Counted from the first letter of the stretch, positions 41,104-48,773 are shown. The stretch is DNA of 64,000 bases from CAWBXL01 sp963837365 (GCA_963837365.1 CAWIMW010000012.1:62001-126000), one strand, 5' to 3'. The notes: a model not told the origin generated them from the sequence alone. Made by a program: numbers and translations.

Positions 41104-41702
41104 CCACATCTTTCCTTACGTTGCCGCTTTCCAGCCCGATACCCAGTCCCCTCAAGAAAAAGCGCGTGCTCCTGGTGGACACATCGAGCGCAAAGCGCGA
41201 GTTGCGGGCTGAAGCCATGCGGAAGTTAGGCATGGACGTGGACTGTGCCTGCGACATCAGTGAAGCGCGCTCCTGGTGGCGGGCTGATCTCTATAACCTG
41301 GTTCTCGTGAACATGGATGACGCATTGGAGCATCGCGACAAATTCTGTGACGACATACGCGGTGCTAAACCGCCGCAGCAGTTGGCATTCCTTGTAGGCA
41401 AGCCTGCGTACCTTGCCGATTTGCCGAATGCGGATCACGTGACATCCAATCGAACGGAGGCCGACTCGTCGCCAAACGGGAGTGCGGACCAACCCGCCGA
41501 TACGCCCGACAATTTATCTGTGCGCTGGGGAATTATGGAAGCTTCCCGGCGGATCTCAGAAGTCCGGTCTGTGTCCGTCGCCCGCACCACCGCCAGGCGA
41601 AACCGCCCCACGCCGCCGCGTGATCTTGAAGTGCGGGAGTCCCGGCGCGGCGACGTTATTTCTCAACTTGCTTTCGGACCACGGAGAGAGGACCTGCTAT
41701 GA
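41100..41702 (+). CDS. Pseudo-receiver-domain protein
   Basis: A 200-residue protein whose first 110 residues follow a response-regulator receiver pattern: KRVLLVDTSSAKRELRAEAM, RKLGMDVDCACDISEARSWW, YNLVLVNMDDALEHRDKF. The usual acidic pair is reduced to Asp27, and the phosphoacceptor position reads Asn71 (LVLVNMD). Phosphorylation in the normal way is therefore unlikely. The C-terminal 90 residues are Arg/Ser/Pro-rich and disordered. It overlaps the 50-aa gene and the RRM gene (ATGA both times), so the three are made together; a role in RNA metabolism is inference from that. Confidence 0.6.
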   Translation: MTTSFLTLPLSSPIPSPLKKKRVLLVDTSSAKRELRAEAMRKLGMDVDCACDISEARSWWRADLYNLVLVNMDDALEHRDKFCDDIRGAKPPQQLAFLVGKPAYLADLPNADHVTSNRTEADSSPNGSADQPADTPDNLSVRWGIMEASRRISEVRSVSVARTTARRNRPTPPRDLEVRESRRGDVISQLAFGPRREDLL

Positions 41703-42055
41703 AGAATGTTTACGTTGGCAATCTACCCCACAGCACCACGGAAGATGAATTACGCAATCTGTTCCAGGCGCACGGAGCCATCGAAAAGGTCAGCATGGTG
41801 ACCGACCGCGAAACCGGCCGATCGCGTGGATTTGCCTTCGTGGAGATGACCGATGCCGGAGAAGCGGAAAAAGCCATCGCCGCCTTGAACGGCACCGACC
41901 TGGGAGGTCGCACCTTGACCGTCAACGAGGCAAAACCGAAGACCGACCGGCCACGTGGCGGCGGAGGTGGACAGCGTTTTGGTGGCGGCGGAGGGGGCCG
42001 CGGCCGTGACGATTATCGCGGACAGTCCCGCCAGAAACGCGAACCGCGCTGGTAG
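41699..42055 (+). CDS. RRM-type RNA-binding protein
   Basis: The 118-residue product has one RRM: RNP2 MKNVYVGNLP at the start and RNP1 RSRGFAFVEM at residues about 43-52, with the beta-4 end GRTLTVNEA. A Gly/Arg-rich tail follows (RPRGGGGGQRFGGGGGGRGR). Family knowledge: bacterial RRM proteins of this size (Rbp-like) bind RNA, often cold-regulated. Here it sits downstream of small basic proteins and close to cspA. It overlaps the pseudo-receiver gene by four bases. Confidence 0.92.
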   Translation: MKNVYVGNLPHSTTEDELRNLFQAHGAIEKVSMVTDRETGRSRGFAFVEMTDAGEAEKAIAALNGTDLGGRTLTVNEAKPKTDRPRGGGGGQRFGGGGGGRGRDDYRGQSRQKREPRW

Positions 42056-42090
42056 AATATTAGGAAACCAAGATACAGGAGAAATTGTGA

Positions 42091-42327
42091 ATGCCAAGAG
42101 GCCGATCGACATTCCATAAGCGTCAGAAAGAGCAGGCACGCCAACAAAAACAACGAGACAAAGCCGAGCGCCGGGTACAGCGTAAATCAGAAGACCCGCA
42201 AACCGCGGCGGTGGACGAAATGGCTGAGTTACGTCGTCTCGCGGAAGAACAGGCAGCGCTGTTTCGCATTGGGTCGGATGATTCAAGCGCGGAGCCATCG
42301 GTGGGGAATGACAATCATAGGGAGTGA
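42091..42327 (+). CDS. 78-residue basic coiled-coil protein
   Basis: ATG 42091 is preceded by CAGGAGAAA. The product begins MPRGRSTFHKRQKEQARQQK, is rich in Arg/Lys/Gln and has a helical C-terminus (EMAELRRLAEEQAALFRI). It is the last gene of the RRM operon (35 bases after the RRM gene). A nucleic-acid-binding accessory function is suggested by composition only. Confidence 0.65.
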   Translation: MPRGRSTFHKRQKEQARQQKQRDKAERRVQRKSEDPQTAAVDEMAELRRLAEEQAALFRIGSDDSSAEPSVGNDNHRE

Positions 42328-42409
42328 GTCGGCTGTAGTTTTGCGAAGCAAGACTCATATGGAGTCGAAGGCCCCCTGCATTACTGCAATCCAGTGAGAT
42401 TCGTGTCAG

Positions 42410-42429
42410 GATATGGCTTCAGCCATATC
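42410..42429. repeat. Palindromic REP-like element
   Basis: GATATGGCTTCAGCCATATC has 9-base arms around a 2-base centre. It lies in the 250-base spacer between the RRM operon and the toxin gene. A GGCTTCAGCC core like this one recurs as GGCTGAAGCC in the 44.1 kb spacer, so it is a repeat family member and not a regulated site. Confidence 0.6.
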
Positions 42430-42580
42430 GTTTGAGCAAAATATCAGATGGGCTTCAGCCTTGCCACGGGGTGCCCTCACCTCCGCTGCGCCGCAAAAAA
42501 TACCTATGGACAGGTGCGCCCGTTTTCATAGAAGGATGACAAGGGGAGGGGCGAGCTGAGTGAAAGGCGCTTTGCGGCTG

Positions 42581-42835
42581 TCAGTAAGTAGTCGAGGTAC
42601 GGCGTTCGATAGCGCTGATGACAACATGCTGGCATTCGGGAACAAGCTCGAACAATATCCGCCAACTACCAACACGCCGCCGAAAACCCGGCAAGCCTTG
42701 CAGTTTGCGGATGTCGCCTTGAAACGGATTTCTCTGCATCTCGTCCAGCACGGCTAAGATGCGTTTCCGGTCGCCAGCCGGGACGTGCTTAAGAGACTTT
42801 CTTGCGGGCCCGGCGAGGACGACGGTCCATTCCAT
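42581..42835 (-). CDS. RelE/ParE-family toxin
   Basis: The 84-residue protein begins MEWTVVLAGPARKSLKHVPA and has DIRKLQGLPGFRRRVGSWRI, the RelE strand with the basic catalytic patch, followed by ILFELV and HVVISAIERR. Family role: mRNA cleavage on the ribosome (RelE) or gyrase inhibition (ParE). It follows its antitoxin with a 47-base overlap, the typical toxin-antitoxin order. Confidence 0.9.
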   Translation of the reverse strand: MEWTVVLAGPARKSLKHVPAGDRKRILAVLDEMQRNPFQGDIRKLQGLPGFRRRVGSWRILFELVPECQHVVISAIERRTSTTY

Positions 42836-43073
42836 CGATGTACTCTCCGAGAGTTACATAATCTCCACGTTTGTATGCGGCCATTCCGCTGCGGTAGGCG
42901 CGTGCTTCGGCAGCCGTTGGACTCTCTACTGGGATTACTCGCGCCGACAAATAAACCCTCAGCGCCTCGCGTATCAACTCGGAACGTGTGCGGTGCTCCG
43001 CTTTCATGGCTTGCTCTACTTGCTTTGCCATCGCTGGCGGCAGGGAGATCGTGACGGTAGTGGTCTCGCGCAT
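42789..43073 (-). CDS. Ribbon-helix-helix (CopG-type) antitoxin
   Basis: From ATG 43073 the 94-residue product begins RETTTVTISLPPAMAKQVEQ and continues MKAEHRTRSELIREALRVYL, a ribbon-helix-helix DNA-binding domain. The C-terminal part (KRGDYVTLGEYIDGMDRRPR) would wrap the toxin. A TTG start 36 bases upstream is possible. It overlaps the toxin, so the pair is made in one transcript and likely autoregulated. Confidence 0.88.
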   Translation of the reverse strand: MRETTTVTISLPPAMAKQVEQAMKAEHRTRSELIREALRVYLSARVIPVESPTAAEARAYRSGMAAYKRGDYVTLGEYIDGMDRRPRRARKKVS

Positions 43074-43207
43074 GAGCGTTACTTTGTCATACTTAGTGTT
43101 GGAAGTCAAAAGTCCAATCTGGGACTACGGGGTTGCATAGCTCCGAAGCGCATATACCCTTCTGAACTTAATTCGATACACAATCTTGCGAATTAGCATC
43201 GCCACAC

Positions 43208-43867
43208 TTACGCTCCGCTCCTCGCCTTCAACTCCACCAGCAACTGCTCAATCTTGTCTTCCTTCTCCAGCGCAGCCAGCCGGTCTTCCACATCATCCGC
43301 AGCGACCTCCGACTTGGCCTGGCTGAGCGCGGACTCCTGCGCTACTTTGCGCTTCATGCGGTCAAAGGCGCCGGAGCTGGATCCATTTCCTCCGGCCATT
43401 TTGGCGTCGCTGGCTTTGCCGACGGCGCGCGCACGGCGGTGTTGGGCGATCAGCAGGTCGGCTTTTCCCTGGGCTTCGGCCAGTTTCGCTCCCAGTTGGC
43501 GCAGTGCGGTCTTCAGGTTTTCGACCTGGGCCTTCTGGTCAACCACCTGCTCTCCGAAACTTCCCGCCAATTCACGATAGCTTTCCACGCGCTGCAAGGC
43601 GGCGCGGGCCAGGTCGTCGTCTTTTTTGCCGACGGCAAGTTCGGCTTTGCGCATCCATTCCGTCACTTTGTCCTCGTTTTCTTTCTGCTTTTTTTCCAGC
43701 AGATGCTGGTCGGCGATGGCGATGGCCACCTGCGTCTTCACTTGCAGCAGCTGGTTCTCCATGTCGAGGATGACTTGCTTGATCATTTTTTCCGGGTGCT
43801 CGGCCTTGTCGATCAGATCGTTGAGGTTCGCCCGGACTAATGTGGATACTCGCTCTAGTAATGCCAT
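43208..43867 (-). CDS. pspA: PspA/IM30-family membrane-protection protein
   Basis: A 219-residue, almost wholly coiled-coil protein: LLERVSTLVRANLNDLIDKA at the N-terminus, VILDMENQLLQVKTQVAIAI, and a long helical hairpin to SALSQAKSEVAADDVEDRLA. It matches the ESCRT-III-like PspA/Vipp1 family that covers damaged membrane. It is the last gene of the stress operon whose other members are flotillin, NfeD and DUF1648 proteins; this combination strengthens a role in bilayer maintenance. Confidence 0.92.
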   Translation of the reverse strand: MALLERVSTLVRANLNDLIDKAEHPEKMIKQVILDMENQLLQVKTQVAIAIADQHLLEKKQKENEDKVTEWMRKAELAVGKKDDDLARAALQRVESYRELAGSFGEQVVDQKAQVENLKTALRQLGAKLAEAQGKADLLIAQHRRARAVGKASDAKMAGGNGSSSGAFDRMKRKVAQESALSQAKSEVAADDVEDRLAALEKEDKIEQLLVELKARSGA

Positions 43868-43883
43868 GATGGACTCCTTTTGT

Positions 43884-43918
43884 TTAGCTGCTAGCTGCTA
43901 GCTTCTAGCTTCTAGCTT
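43884..43918. repeat. Heptamer tandem repeat (CTAGCTT-type), five units
   Basis: Five units read TTAGCTG, CTAGCTG and CTAGCTT three times. On the minus strand they encode the last residues and the TAG stop of the glycine-zipper gene (43898-44086), then continue towards pspA. They are similar in design to the heptamer tracts at 46741, 57107 and 59428. Confidence 0.85.
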
Positions 43919-44086
43919 TTCGTCGTGCTTGTTAGATTTGCGGGACATCGAGATTCCTACGGCTACGCCGATGGCGATGCCGACTGCCAGCCACAAGCCT
44001 CCGCTGCCCAGGATGATGGCGACGCCTGCGCCGATGCCGATCCCCAGCACGATGCCCAGGCCGATTTGCATAGATGGTCGCTTCAT
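43898..44086 (-). CDS. Small glycine-zipper membrane peptide
   Basis: From ATG 44086 a 62-residue protein is read: a basic start (MKRPSMQIG), a Gly-rich hydrophobic segment (LGIVLGIGIGAGVAIILGSG, then LWLAVGIAIGVAVGISM) of two zipper helices, and a charged tail (SRKSNKHDEK) whose last residues LEARS come from a heptamer repeat. It lies between flotillin and PspA, so it may be a small membrane component of the stress module. No family was recognised. Confidence 0.65.
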   Translation of the reverse strand: MKRPSMQIGLGIVLGIGIGAGVAIILGSGGLWLAVGIAIGVAVGISMSRKSNKHDEKLEARS

Positions 44087-44107
44087 GTTCGTCCCTTTTG
44101 GGTGGTG

Positions 44108-44302
44108 CAGGCCTTTTAGGCCTGCGATGTAAGCCACCCTCTTCGTTGGGCTTTAGCCTCTGGGGTACCTCAGCGGCTGAAGCCGGTCTGTTTTCAATTT
44201 GGTATCGGCACGACTGGAAGTCGTGCCCTACCCAAAACCCTCGCTTCGCTCGCGGGGGCGGGCAAGAGTGCCCGACCTACACAGGCGGGGCAAGTCCCGC
44301 CT
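44108..44302. repeat. Array of palindromic hairpins in the flotillin 3' spacer
   Basis: The spacer holds four hairpins: CAGGCC-tttta-GGCCTG-like (44108-44123), GGCACGAC with its complement (44207-44227), GCGGGCAAGAGTGCCCG (44258-44274, repeated exactly at 45801-45817), and AGGCGGG with its complement (44283-44302). A GGCTGAAGCC core is also present. They look like REP/mobile mini-elements, not a single terminator. Confidence 0.75.
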
Positions 44303-44314
44303 CAACACGAGCAG

Positions 44315-45757
44315 TTACTTTGTCTTGCCGTTGTCCGGCTTCGGTGTCTTGTCCCCTAGCTGGCGGACTTTGCCTAGCAACTCGCTCATCGGCATGCCGG
44401 ACAGAGTTTCAAACAGCGCCGGAACCTGGGCCGCCATTTTGGTGATGTCGCCGGTGATCTTGTTCATGCCGGAGGCGTCACCGTTGCCGGTGGAGACGAT
44501 GGTGATCTTGTCCACGTTGGCCAGCGGACCGGCCAACGCTTTCACTACCTCAGGCATGGTGGCAAACAACTTGTCGATCACCGCCGCCTGGTTGTACTCC
44601 TGGAAAGCTTCGGCTTTCACGTTCATGGCTTTGGCTTCGGCTTCACCTTTCTTAAAGATGATTTCAGCCTCGGCCTCGCCCTGTGCACGAATGGACGCCG
44701 CACGGCCTTCGGCTTCTGACATGAGACGCTGCCTTTCGGCTGACGCCAAAGTCTCGATACGTTGACGCTCGATTTCAGCCTGCTTCAACACGGTCGCGAT
44801 CAGTTCCTTCTCGCGGCGGTTGATTTCAGCTTCCTGCACTTTGACCTGCTGTTCTTTCTCGATCTGCTGCACCTTCACCTGCTCGGCAATTACCTGCTGC
44901 TGCATGATGTTGGTCTGAATGTCATAGGCTTTGTCAGCCTGAGCCTGCTGCCGTTTGGTGACCTCGACATATTGGGCCCTCTTGACTTCAAGATCACGGG
45001 TTGCTTCGGCCTGCTTGGCCTGCGAAAGCGTCTCCGCCAGAACTCGTTCCTGATCGGCTTGCGCTTTGGCGACTGCGGATTCGCGTTGTGCGACGGCCCG
45101 CTTGATCGCAGTATCACGATCGGCTTCGGCGGTGGCTACATCGGCGTCGCGTTTAATGCGGGCGATGTCCGGACGGCCCATATTGATGATGTATTCGTTC
45201 TTGTCGCGCACTTCCTTGATGGTGAACGAAATTACTTCCAGGCCCATCTTGCTCATGTCGTCGGCACAGGTAGCCCGCATGCGGTCGCCGACCATTTCCG
45301 GCTGCTTCACGATTTCTTCCACCGTGAGCTGGCCGATGATGCCGCGGAGGTGGCCTTCCATCACCAGCTTGATGAGGCTCTCTCGTTCCTGAGCGGATTT
45401 GGTCAGGAATTGCTCCGACGCCGTCCAAATGGATTCCGTGTCGGATTTGACCTTGATTTGCGCAACTGCCTCGACCGTCACCGCTACACCTTGTTTGGTG
45501 TAAAGGTCCTGCTGCGGCGCCACATCGAATGACATTAGTTCGAGTGACAAGCCATGGCAATTCTCCAGCATGGGGAGCACAATCGTTCCACGGCCTGAAA
45601 TTACACGCTTGCTGCGGAACCCGTAGACCACCAGCGCTTCATGTGGCCCCACTTTGCGATACAGCCTGGCCATGGCGCTCACCAGAAGAAAAAGCGCCAT
45701 GAGACCAACACCGACAATGATCCAAATTTCTATACCCTTTGGTAGTAAATCCGACAT
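44315..45757 (-). CDS. Flotillin/SPFH-family protein
   Basis: From ATG 45757 (GGAGG before it) the 480-residue protein has an N-terminal membrane hairpin (IEIWIIVGVGLMALFLLVSA). An SPFH/band-7 domain (GPHEALVVYGFRSKRVISGR, VEEIVKQPEMVGDRMRATCA) follows, then a long coiled coil of Glu/Ala/Gln-rich heptads (QAKQAEATRDLEVKRAQYVE, RREKELIATVLKQAEIERQR). Family role: forming membrane scaffolds that organise domains and affect fluidity. The NfeD partner (46808-47437) lies two genes upstream, as is typical. Confidence 0.94.
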   Translation of the reverse strand: MSDLLPKGIEIWIIVGVGLMALFLLVSAMARLYRKVGPHEALVVYGFRSKRVISGRGTIVLPMLENCHGLSLELMSFDVAPQQDLYTKQGVAVTVEAVAQIKVKSDTESIWTASEQFLTKSAQERESLIKLVMEGHLRGIIGQLTVEEIVKQPEMVGDRMRATCADDMSKMGLEVISFTIKEVRDKNEYIINMGRPDIARIKRDADVATAEADRDTAIKRAVAQRESAVAKAQADQERVLAETLSQAKQAEATRDLEVKRAQYVEVTKRQQAQADKAYDIQTNIMQQQVIAEQVKVQQIEKEQQVKVQEAEINRREKELIATVLKQAEIERQRIETLASAERQRLMSEAEGRAASIRAQGEAEAEIIFKKGEAEAKAMNVKAEAFQEYNQAAVIDKLFATMPEVVKALAGPLANVDKITIVSTGNGDASGMNKITGDITKMAAQVPALFETLSGMPMSELLGKVRQLGDKTPKPDNGKTK

Positions 45758-45797
45758 ATCGCCTCCTCCTTCAAATGCGGACAAACCCAGTTCTTAG

Positions 45798-46703
45798 TTA
45801 GCGGGCAAGAGTGCCCGCCCCACACTGCTTAACTGCATCCAGATCGTGAACGATCTGATCTGGATTTTTGTGCCCCAGAAAAACTTCGCCATCGCTGGTC
45901 TTGATGCGCACGCCGCGATTGCCCCAGACATAGGCCCGACGTTCGCCCAGACCACGAATGCCATAGCCGCCGGCAATGCTCCAGCGGTCTGGAGCGTACT
46001 CTCGTATCTGCCCGGCCGGAATCGAGCGCAGGCGGAAACCCAGAGTGCGGACCTCTACGCCATTGCTGGTAAATAAATAAGTGAACCCGCTCCATGCCAT
46101 CCAACCTGCGGCAAACAGAACCACGGCTATTAGACCGAGCGTTATTCGCAATCCAGTGTTTGGGATTGCGTAGATTATCGCGAGCTCCATGGCAGCTGGG
46201 AGAAGCAAAACGAGTGCGAACGGGCGCCCGGCATGAACTTCTTCGGCAAGGACCGTGCCCGTTGGCAAGCTCTTCCCACGCTTGCCAGTGAACGTAACGA
46301 TGATGGCTACAAAAATCGCGGCAAATACCGGGGCGATGATGGGCAGTAACCGGACTGGTGCGCCCGTCAGGTTGTACGCCAACACAGACTCGTTGCCGTA
46401 ACAGAGCACGCCGAGAATTACATAGAACAAACCCATCACGGCCCACGCCGCCACGTCGGGGACGCGTACCTTTTGGAAGACAGTTACGATCACGGTAAAA
46501 AGTGTGACCAGGCACATATAGAGCCCCAGAATGAAATACATGGAGCCTTCGCGCGTCATCCAGCCGTTCGTCTGATTGGCCGCGTTAAAGTGCGTGGCCA
46601 TGCGGGCGGGGAGGCGGTCCCAGACCATCCAATAGCGGAATGCGATCAGGGGCAGTCCCAACCAGAGGCCCCCGATGCCGATTTTCCACCATGTGCGGTT
46701 CAT
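45798..46703 (-). CDS. DUF1648-domain membrane protein
   Basis: From ATG 46703 (GAGGATT upstream) the protein is 301 residues with about six membrane segments. VWDRLPARMATHFNAANQTN-GW near the start is the DUF1648 signature; later segments include LFTVIVTVFQKVRVPDVAAW and LRITLGLIAVVLFAAGWMAW. The C-terminal 75 residues (TLGFRLRSIPAGQIREYAPD, GVRIKTSDGEVFLGHKNPDQ) resemble a PH-like (bPH) domain. The last residues and stop lie in a palindromic repeat. Unknown function; it sits in the flotillin operon. Confidence 0.82.
   Translation of the reverse strand: MNRTWWKIGIGGLWLGLPLIAFRYWMVWDRLPARMATHFNAANQTNGWMTREGSMYFILGLYMCLVTLFTVIVTVFQKVRVPDVAAWAVMGLFYVILGVLCYGNESVLAYNLTGAPVRLLPIIAPVFAAIFVAIIVTFTGKRGKSLPTGTVLAEEVHAGRPFALVLLLPAAMELAIIYAIPNTGLRITLGLIAVVLFAAGWMAWSGFTYLFTSNGVEVRTLGFRLRSIPAGQIREYAPDRWSIAGGYGIRGLGERRAYVWGNRGVRIKTSDGEVFLGHKNPDQIVHDLDAVKQCGAGTLAR
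45801..45818. repeat. Palindromic mini-repeat upstream of flotillin
   Basis: GCGGGCAAGAGTGCCCGC forms a 7-bp stem with a 4-base loop; 17 bases are identical to 44258-44274, in the same orientation, on the other side of the flotillin gene. It encodes the end of the DUF1648 protein. Confidence 0.7.
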
Positions 46704-46740
46704 TGTTGAATCCTCGTTTTCTACCCAACACAAAGCCAAT

Positions 46741-46819
46741 GGTTAGTGGTTAGTGGTTAGTGACTAGTGGTTAGTGATCAGATTTACTCGTCACGATCCA
46801 CTAACCACTAGCCACTGCC
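46741..46819. repeat. Heptamer tandem repeat hairpin (GGTTAGT-type)
   Basis: Five GGTTAGT-like heptamers (46741-46775) are followed by a spacer and by ACTAACC/ACTAGCC/ACTGCC complement units (46800-46819). The right-hand units contain the TAG stop of the NfeD-like gene. The whole folds as a hairpin. Confidence 0.85.
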
Positions 46820-47437
46820 TTCCTGAGCCGCGTGCTCTTCTCCCGCCATCTCTGACCACAGGCGTACGTAGGCAATTCCCTTTTCGTAGCGGGTCACGAC
46901 TACTTCGGTTCCCTTGGTGATGGCATGACCGTCCTCGGCCCGCACCCCGCATGCGCGGCGCGTTCCGGCCTGCGAGTAGATGAGTTCGCCGGTTCCACCC
47001 TCGCGGACGGGATTCGAAATGCGCCCCAGCACGCCGACCATCTCAAAGTCCGCGGGATCCAGCTCTTCCTCTTCCGAACTCAGCACCTTGGCCACGAACC
47101 AGAACACGATTGCAGCAGCAACTAATCCAGCCAGCACTGACAGACCCAATGCTGCAAAGAATGCCAGCCCGGAAAAACGGGTCAACAAGTAACCCATGCC
47201 GCCAAACCAGGCCAGGAATGCAGCCAGCGTGACCGGGTTGATAAATGAACCCACGGAATGGCCCTGGCCGTGACCGCCGGCATGTCCGGCGTGGGTCCCG
47301 GTATGGACCACCGGGCCTCCACCATGAAAGTGAAAATGAAACGGCAAGGGCCAGTGATGCCCACCCAAAAGAAACGAAAACACGCTAAAAGCGCACCCCA
47401 CGGCAAAACAGATGAGATAGAAATCGGCCCAGGTCAT
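46808..47437 (-). CDS. NfeD-like membrane protein with OB-fold
   Basis: The 209-residue protein has two or three membrane segments (FYLICFAVGCAFSVFSFLLG, AFFAALGLSVLAGLVAAAIV), a His-rich loop (HFHFHGGGPVVHTGTHAGHA) between them that could bind metal, and a C-terminal OB-like domain (EMVGVLGRISNPVREGGTGE, HAITKGTEVVVTRYEKGIAY) as in NfeD proteins. NfeD homologues partner with flotillins. The ATGA overlap with the regulator upstream shows a single operon. The final Ser-Gly and stop lie in the heptamer repeat. Confidence 0.82.
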   Translation of the reverse strand: MTWADFYLICFAVGCAFSVFSFLLGGHHWPLPFHFHFHGGGPVVHTGTHAGHAGGHGQGHSVGSFINPVTLAAFLAWFGGMGYLLTRFSGLAFFAALGLSVLAGLVAAAIVFWFVAKVLSSEEEELDPADFEMVGVLGRISNPVREGGTGELIYSQAGTRRACGVRAEDGHAITKGTEVVVTRYEKGIAYVRLWSEMAGEEHAAQEGSG

Positions 47438-47943
47438 AGAGACCGCCTCCCTTCTCTACCTTTCGGACCCTTTTCGCGCTCCGGCTGGAGCGCTTCCAAC
47501 AAGCGGTCTGCCAGGCCGGTCGTGTCCAGGATCGCGCCCAACAGCACGAAACAACTACGCGTATCTTTCTGGCGCGCGACTTTAATCAAGACATCGCTCA
47601 CTTCCGGATCGCTGGCGAATCGCTCTGCACCTTGTAGCAGCCAGACATCAAGCTTCCCTTCCGTGGTACGCAGGTCGGAGACCAGCTCTGTGTGATATCC
47701 CTCGGGATCGTCCACGAGAAATCCCGGATGCACCTTGAAAAACTTCGCCAGCAACGAGCGGGAAGACTGCGTCATGTGCGGGCGCGAGCCGTTTTCGATC
47801 TGCGAGATATAGGACTGGCTGATCTTCTTGCGCAGTTCCTTGGCCACGGCCAGCACCAGTTCCTGCTGGGTCATGGGCCGGTCCAGGCCACGCAGGGAGC
47901 CTTCCACCTCGCGCAGATAACGGATCTTGTCTCCCAGTTTCAT
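47434..47943 (-). CDS. XRE-family HTH regulator of the flotillin operon
   Basis: A 169-residue protein with an N-terminal helix-turn-helix (MTQQELVLAVAKELRKKISQ, SYISQIENGSRPHMTQSSRS). A C-terminal domain follows (KLDVWLLQGAERFASDPEVS, FVLLGAILDTTGLADRLLEA). It heads the operon, overlapping the nfeD-like gene, and two palindromes directly upstream look like its own operators. An autoregulated repressor responding to membrane stress is a reasonable inference; the effector is unknown. Confidence 0.85.
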   Translation of the reverse strand: MKLGDKIRYLREVEGSLRGLDRPMTQQELVLAVAKELRKKISQSYISQIENGSRPHMTQSSRSLLAKFFKVHPGFLVDDPEGYHTELVSDLRTTEGKLDVWLLQGAERFASDPEVSDVLIKVARQKDTRSCFVLLGAILDTTGLADRLLEALQPEREKGPKGREGRRSL

Positions 47944-47979
47944 ATTGCAATATGCAATATATACATTACGATATGTAAT
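47942..47979. promoter_or_regulatory. Two operator-like palindromes before the XRE gene
   Basis: ATATTGC-AATAT-GCAATAT (47942-47960) and ATTAC-GATAT-GTAAT (47965-47979) have 5-base centres and sit 21 bases apart centre to centre. They touch the start codon of the XRE regulator (ATG 47943) and would allow autorepression. Confidence 0.55.
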
Positions 47980-48081
47980 ATTGTCAAGAAATGTATTTGT
48001 CCTGTTCTCAAGGGCATGGAGGCCAGTAAAAGCCCATTAACTACCTGATTGGGGGAGCATTCGTGCAGTTCGAGAAAGATT

Positions 48082-48252
48082 CGTATCAGGGCATGGCCGG
48101 CCGTGCCGCTTGCAGAGGCAAAAATTGCCAGGCCACGCGCCGTACGGCGCAACTAACGAAAAGCCCGTTGTCTATTTGGCGGTTGCGCCCCATGGGCGCC
48201 TCGCATCGAAATTCGCGGAAACGGCACGGCTGAAAGCCGATGCCCTGATACG
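48082..48252. repeat. 171-bp nested palindromic element (MITE- or REP-like)
   Basis: Outer arms CGTATCAGGGCAT (48082-48094) and its exact complement (48240-48252) enclose inner arms CCGTGCCG/CGGCACGG (48101-48108, 48222-48229) and GGCGCAAC/GTTGCGCC (48146-48153, 48182-48189). Two further palindromes, GCGCCGTACGGCGC and GCGCCCCATGGGCGC, lie inside. There is no convincing reading frame. It could be a miniature mobile element or a structured RNA. Confidence 0.6.
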
Positions 48253-48376
48253 ACCCATTTCCTCAAACTGCACACCACTACCAGTTTTTGCAACGATCTG
48301 GACAGAGCACTCGTGGAGACAGGGCTTCGAAATGGGTCACTTTAGACAGATTTAGATGTCGTGACAAATATGCCGC

Positions 48377-48404
48377 AAAAGAAAAGCCCCTGCTTTGCAG
48401 GGGC
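48377..48404 (-). terminator. Terminator of the secreted small protein gene
   Basis: GCCCCTGC-ttt-GCAGGGGC (48386-48404) is followed on the minus strand by TTTTCTTTT. It lies 19 bases after the stop at 48423. Confidence 0.85.
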
Positions 48405-48422
48405 CTTTCAGACGGCAACTTC

Positions 48423-48773
48423 TTACCGATGCTGCGCGTCGTGCTTCTGGCGATAGATGGCTTTGGAGGTGCGGTTCTGCTGACGCGAGATCTTGGCCTT
48501 TTCAGCCGGCGTCAGGGTACCGCCGTTGGCGGCTTTCATACGCCGGGTCTCGCGGTTAATGTGTGCTTCGCGATGTTCGAGGTGCGCCGTTTCTTTCGGA
48601 GTCAGTTGACCGCTTTTGACGCCCTGGGCAATGCGCTTCTGCTGGTTGACCTTGCGATGACGAATGACCGGTGTGCTCTTTGCCGGGGCCGTGGTCGCAG
48701 TCTGCGCGGCCGCGGGCAGCACTAAGGCTACCGATGCCACGCTCAATAGAATGGTCCTCAGATTGATCTTCAT
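48423..48773 (-). CDS. Small exported helical protein
   Basis: GAGGAG precedes ATG 48773. A signal peptide (TILLSVASVALVLPAAAQ) is followed by a basic helical mature part: QQKRIAQGVKSGQLTPKETA, HLEHREAHINRETRRMKAAN, LTPAEKAKISRQQNRTSKAI. Two LTPxE motifs mark internal repeats. I know this type from Acidobacteriota and Proteobacteria as unannotated periplasmic proteins. It is monocistronic with a strong terminator. Confidence 0.78.
   Translation of the reverse strand: MKINLRTILLSVASVALVLPAAAQTATTAPAKSTPVIRHRKVNQQKRIAQGVKSGQLTPKETAHLEHREAHINRETRRMKAANGGTLTPAEKAKISRQQNRTSKAIYRQKHDAQHR

Larger units (their letters stand above)
47980..48422. other. Gene-free spacer with composite palindrome
   Basis: No frame with a ribosome site was found. 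The spacer holds the nested palindromic element at 48082-48252 and the terminator at 48377-48404. Confidence 0.6.

Noticed and set aside
44315..45757. Antisense frame (44762-45532) over flotillin as a gene
   Set aside because: It mirrors the coiled coil (Leu-rich complement) and has no independent support.
46741..46819. Heptamer repeats as a CRISPR array
   Set aside because: Units are 7 bases with no spacers and no cas genes are present.
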